Position numbers and translations under genes: made by a program. This document shows positions 62,571-64,000 of a DNA stretch of 64,000 nucleotides, in pieces. Location of the stretch: assembly GCA_009379845.1 (NCBI GenBank), contig WHSZ01000014.1, positions 36,472 through 100,471 of the forward strand, read 5' to 3'. Under the pieces are notes generated by a model that was given only the letters and a program-made list of their open reading frames with translations, had not been told where the DNA came from and searched no databases. Every line of letters starts with the position of its first letter. Position 1 is the stretch's first letter. The DNA comes from Pseudonocardiaceae bacterium (GTDB lineage Bacteria; Actinomycetota; Actinomycetes; Mycobacteriales; Pseudonocardiaceae).

Positions 62571-62635
62571 GCCTCCAGTCAAGGCAGCGTGGTGTTGCCA
62601 GCGCGTATCTGGTTTTCGATATGCCGACGATATGC
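62523..62635. repeat. Direct repeat copy A: duplicated vanY promoter and first codons, ahead of vanH
   Basis: About 100 bases nearly identical to 63522-63622: the 86-base core (62550-62635) differs at few positions, and the coding end contains a 12-base insertion. It carries GATATGC at 62618 and 62629, an 11-base direct repeat typical of OmpR/VanR-type sites. It supplies both promoter and start codon to vanH. Confidence 0.9.
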
Positions 62636-62754
62636 TACCGGCCAGTAACACGCGATAGCGTGCGTGCGCGCCGGCTCCCGGACCCGTCCACCGCCCTCGT
62701 AGTCGGCGATCAACGCCTCAACCTCGGTGGGGGACCGGTGCGATTGGATGCCTC

Positions 62755-62868
62755 GACCTGGTCCATCGATACACGTCCGACCACCTGGTGGCGCCGTCCG
62801 TGGATCTCTACCGAGGCGCCCGGGGAGTCTCGGGCAGGCTTCTCGGCCATGCCGATGTCCATGTGAAA
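62755..62868 (-). pseudogene. Alanine racemase C-terminal fragment
   Basis: The minus strand encodes DIGMAEKPARDSPGASVEIH followed by GRRHQVVGRVSMDQ, the C-terminal beta-domain signature of alanine racemases. Nothing else of the enzyme is present and the frame stops soon after. In 62660-62740 another frame reads SPTEVEALIADYEGGGRVRE, vaguely like a resolvase HTH. The fragments between vanH and vanY suggest past rearrangement. Confidence 0.6.
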
Positions 62869-62966
62869 GTGGACCCGTCGGGCAGTAGACGAAGTTTCCT
62901 TGCAGCGTCGGCGGTAGGATGCCGACGGGTCGACGGATCTGGGCTGGGATATGGCAAGCGTGCTGC

Positions 62967-63557
62967 TCACTGCTGCATCCTTGGATCGTGCGAAGGGTCG
63001 GCATACATGGGCGGGCAACCGTGATCGATGGCTTCGGGGCGCAGTTCGTAGTGCCAGGGTTCGTTGCGGTAGATCTGGCACAGCCCGTACGCGGCGCCAT
63101 GCTCGGACAGCCACGCCTGGGCATCGGAGGGTCCAATGTCGACCGCGTGCCCTGACACGTGAGCGGACGTGTCGGCGGTGGTTACCCATCGGGCAGCTTC
63201 CCTTTCCGAGCCGTACTTCGAGACCGCACCACGGAGTAGTTGTTCCTGGTACTCCGGAGAACGCCAGCCACTATTGACGACGAACTCGATCCCCTCGTCC
63301 GCGGCATCAGTTGCGGCTTGGCGCAGGGCACCGAGCAGATCGGGGTCGAGGTTGGCCACGGCAGGAACTTCGTCATCGAAGACCGTCACGCCGTCAGGGA
63401 CGGCGCCATCTGCCTCGCCGAGGGCGCGCCCGGCGGCCGAGGAGGACGAGGACGCCAGCGATTGGTAAAGGAGGACGCCGGCAAGCATCGCGCTGACGGC
63501 GACGAGGCCAGTGAGGACGGTCGATCGGGTACGGCGTGCTAGTTCGCTGTAGGGCAT
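62967..63557 (-). CDS. vanY: VanY-type D,D-carboxypeptidase (M15B), membrane-anchored
   Basis: From the ATG at 63557 the protein has 196 residues: an N-terminal membrane anchor (about 12-35) and a peptidase M15B domain with NSGWRSPEYQEQLL, the zinc-binding SAHVSGHAVDIG (His and Asp) and NEPWHYELR (Glu-like position and zinc His). It would trim the terminal D-Ala from pentapeptide, removing the glycopeptide target. A TTG at 63569 is an alternative start. High GC, unlike vanHAX. It is divergent from the VanR-like gene across the repeat copy B promoter. Confidence 0.92.
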   Translation of the reverse strand: MPYSELARRTRSTVLTGLVAVSAMLAGVLLYQSLASSSSSAAGRALGEADGAVPDGVTVFDDEVPAVANLDPDLLGALRQAATDAADEGIEFVVNSGWRSPEYQEQLLRGAVSKYGSEREAARWVTTADTSAHVSGHAVDIGPSDAQAWLSEHGAAYGLCQIYRNEPWHYELRPEAIDHGCPPMYADPSHDPRMQQ

Positions 63558-63622
63558 GCCTCCAGTCAAGGCAGTGTGGTGTTGCCAGCACGTATCTGGT
63601 TTTCGATATGCCGACGATATGC
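63522..63622. repeat. Direct repeat copy B: vanY promoter and first codons
   Basis: Partner of copy A (62523-62635). It contains the vanY start region and the paired GATATGC heptamers at 63605 and 63616, 11 bases apart, and lies between the divergent vanY and VanR-like genes. High-GC context and a resident gene make this the likely original. Confidence 0.9.
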
Positions 63623-63646
63623 CCCGGGTCGTAGCATCGTAGCTGT

Positions 63647-64000
63647 ATGCGTGTGTTGATCGTCGAGGACGAACCCTATCTGGCCGAGGCCATCCGCGAT
63701 GGCCTGCGCTTGGAAGCGATCGCCGCCGACATCGCCGGTGACGGTGACACCGCTCTGGAACTGCTGAGCATCAACGCCTACGACATCGCCGTCCTCGACC
63801 GCGATGTCCCCGGGCCCTCCGGTGACGAGATCGCCGAAAGCATCGTTGCCTCTGGCAGCGGCATGCCGATTCTGATGCTCACCGCTGCCGACCGGCTTGA
63901 CGACAAGGCCACCGGATTCGAGCTCGGCGCCGACGACTACCTCACGAAGCCCTTCGAGCTCCGAGAACTCGTGCTCCGTCTCCGAGCGCTCGACCGCAGA
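63647..64000 (+). CDS. VanR-like OmpR-family response regulator, 3' truncated by window edge
   Basis: Not in the ORF track. The ATG at 63647 opens MRVLIVEDEPYLAEAIRDGL; the phospho-acceptor Asp is in IAVLDRDVPG (about 51), Thr in LMLTAADR and Lys in GADDYLTKPFELREL. The receiver domain is complete and the winged helix would follow outside the window, probably with a sensor kinase. It is divergent from vanY and close to the OmpR-type direct repeats. It likely controls vanY and, through the duplicated promoter, vanHAX (inference). Confidence 0.88.
   Translation, partial: MRVLIVEDEPYLAEAIRDGLRLEAIAADIAGDGDTALELLSINAYDIAVLDRDVPGPSGDEIAESIVASGSGMPILMLTAADRLDDKATGFELGADDYLTKPFELRELVLRLRALDRR

Noticed and set aside
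62571-62651. Start of vanH at the far upstream codon given in the track
   Set aside because: It would translate through the duplicated VanR-type promoter repeats. The ATG at 62570 with ggagg, or the ATG at 62519, is more plausible.
59892-63557. A glycopeptide biosynthesis cluster
   Set aside because: Only resistance genes are present. No NRPS, Oxy P450 or hydroxyphenylglycine genes appear.
1-64000. tRNA, rRNA, CRISPR arrays, integrase or transposase genes
   Set aside because: No cloverleaf with a GTTCGANTC-type arm, no spaced repeats and no transposase motifs were found by reading. A tRNAscan or ISfinder run would be needed to exclude them formally.

Overview
The window is high-GC (about 70% by eye) actinobacterial DNA. 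GTG starts, 4-base ATGA/GTGA gene overlaps, LGFP repeats, DUF3040 and DUF2975 proteins, a StrR-type regulator and van resistance genes all suggest a soil filamentous actinomycete. An Amycolatopsis-like member of the Pseudonocardiales is my best guess, but no rRNA or marker gene is present to prove it. I saw no tRNA, rRNA, CRISPR array or intact mobile element.

Region 1 (1-15.4 kb) is accessory metabolism and regulation: two RibD-type reductases, a quinone reductase, a GlxA-like regulator, a secreted sugar-dehydrogenase/PKD/LGFP protein, a VOC plus D-cysteine-desulfhydrase fusion, a two-gene arsenic module with a perfect 15-bp inverted repeat at its start, a DUF2975/XRE pair and an SDR remnant beside a 14-bp tandem repeat.

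Region 2 (15.6-24.8 kb) holds a seven-gene minus-strand operon in which most neighbours overlap by 4 bases: DUF364 protein, cysteine-synthase-like PLP enzyme, MFS exporter, Tat/lipobox solute-binding protein, two DppBC-type permeases and a fused double ATPase. Upstream lie a canonical cobalamin riboswitch, a 19-codon His-containing leader ORF and a palindrome next to the predicted promoter. The layout (small biosynthetic module, MFS exporter, Nik/Opp-type importer) resembles the staphylopine (cnt) metallophore systems but with different enzymes. I infer an undescribed cobalt-related metallophore system.

Region 3 (25-30.5 kb) has small membrane proteins, a LysR regulator, an HxlR/imine-reductase divergent pair, and a TetR gene flanked by two matching operators next to decayed MetE and GntR fragments.

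Region 4 (30.6-53.1 kb) is a biosynthetic gene cluster. GriI- and GriH-like enzymes plus a dedicated aspartokinase should make 3-amino-4-hydroxybenzoate. Three paralogous TfdB-type flavin hydroxylases, two smaller flavin monooxygenases, two paralogous O-methyltransferases, a FabH-like KAS III, an arylamine N-acetyltransferase homologue and an NTF2-like protein would tailor it. An FMN reductase, a 14-TM exporter with a TetR regulator and a StrR-family regulator complete the set. No PKS, NRPS or terpene synthase is present, so a small, heavily oxygenated and methylated N-acyl aminobenzoate or aminoquinone product is inferred.

Region 5 (53-59.9 kb) has a NarL-type two-component system, membrane proteins, an HxlR/RidA pair, a transglutaminase-like gene and a GNAT. 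Several of these carry apparent one-base frameshifts.

Region 6 (59.9-64 kb) is a lower-GC vanHAX operon, a vanY-like gene and the start of a VanR-like regulator. The vanY promoter and first codons are duplicated in front of vanH and in frame with it, which suggests that an imported vanHAX cassette captured a resident VanR-type promoter.
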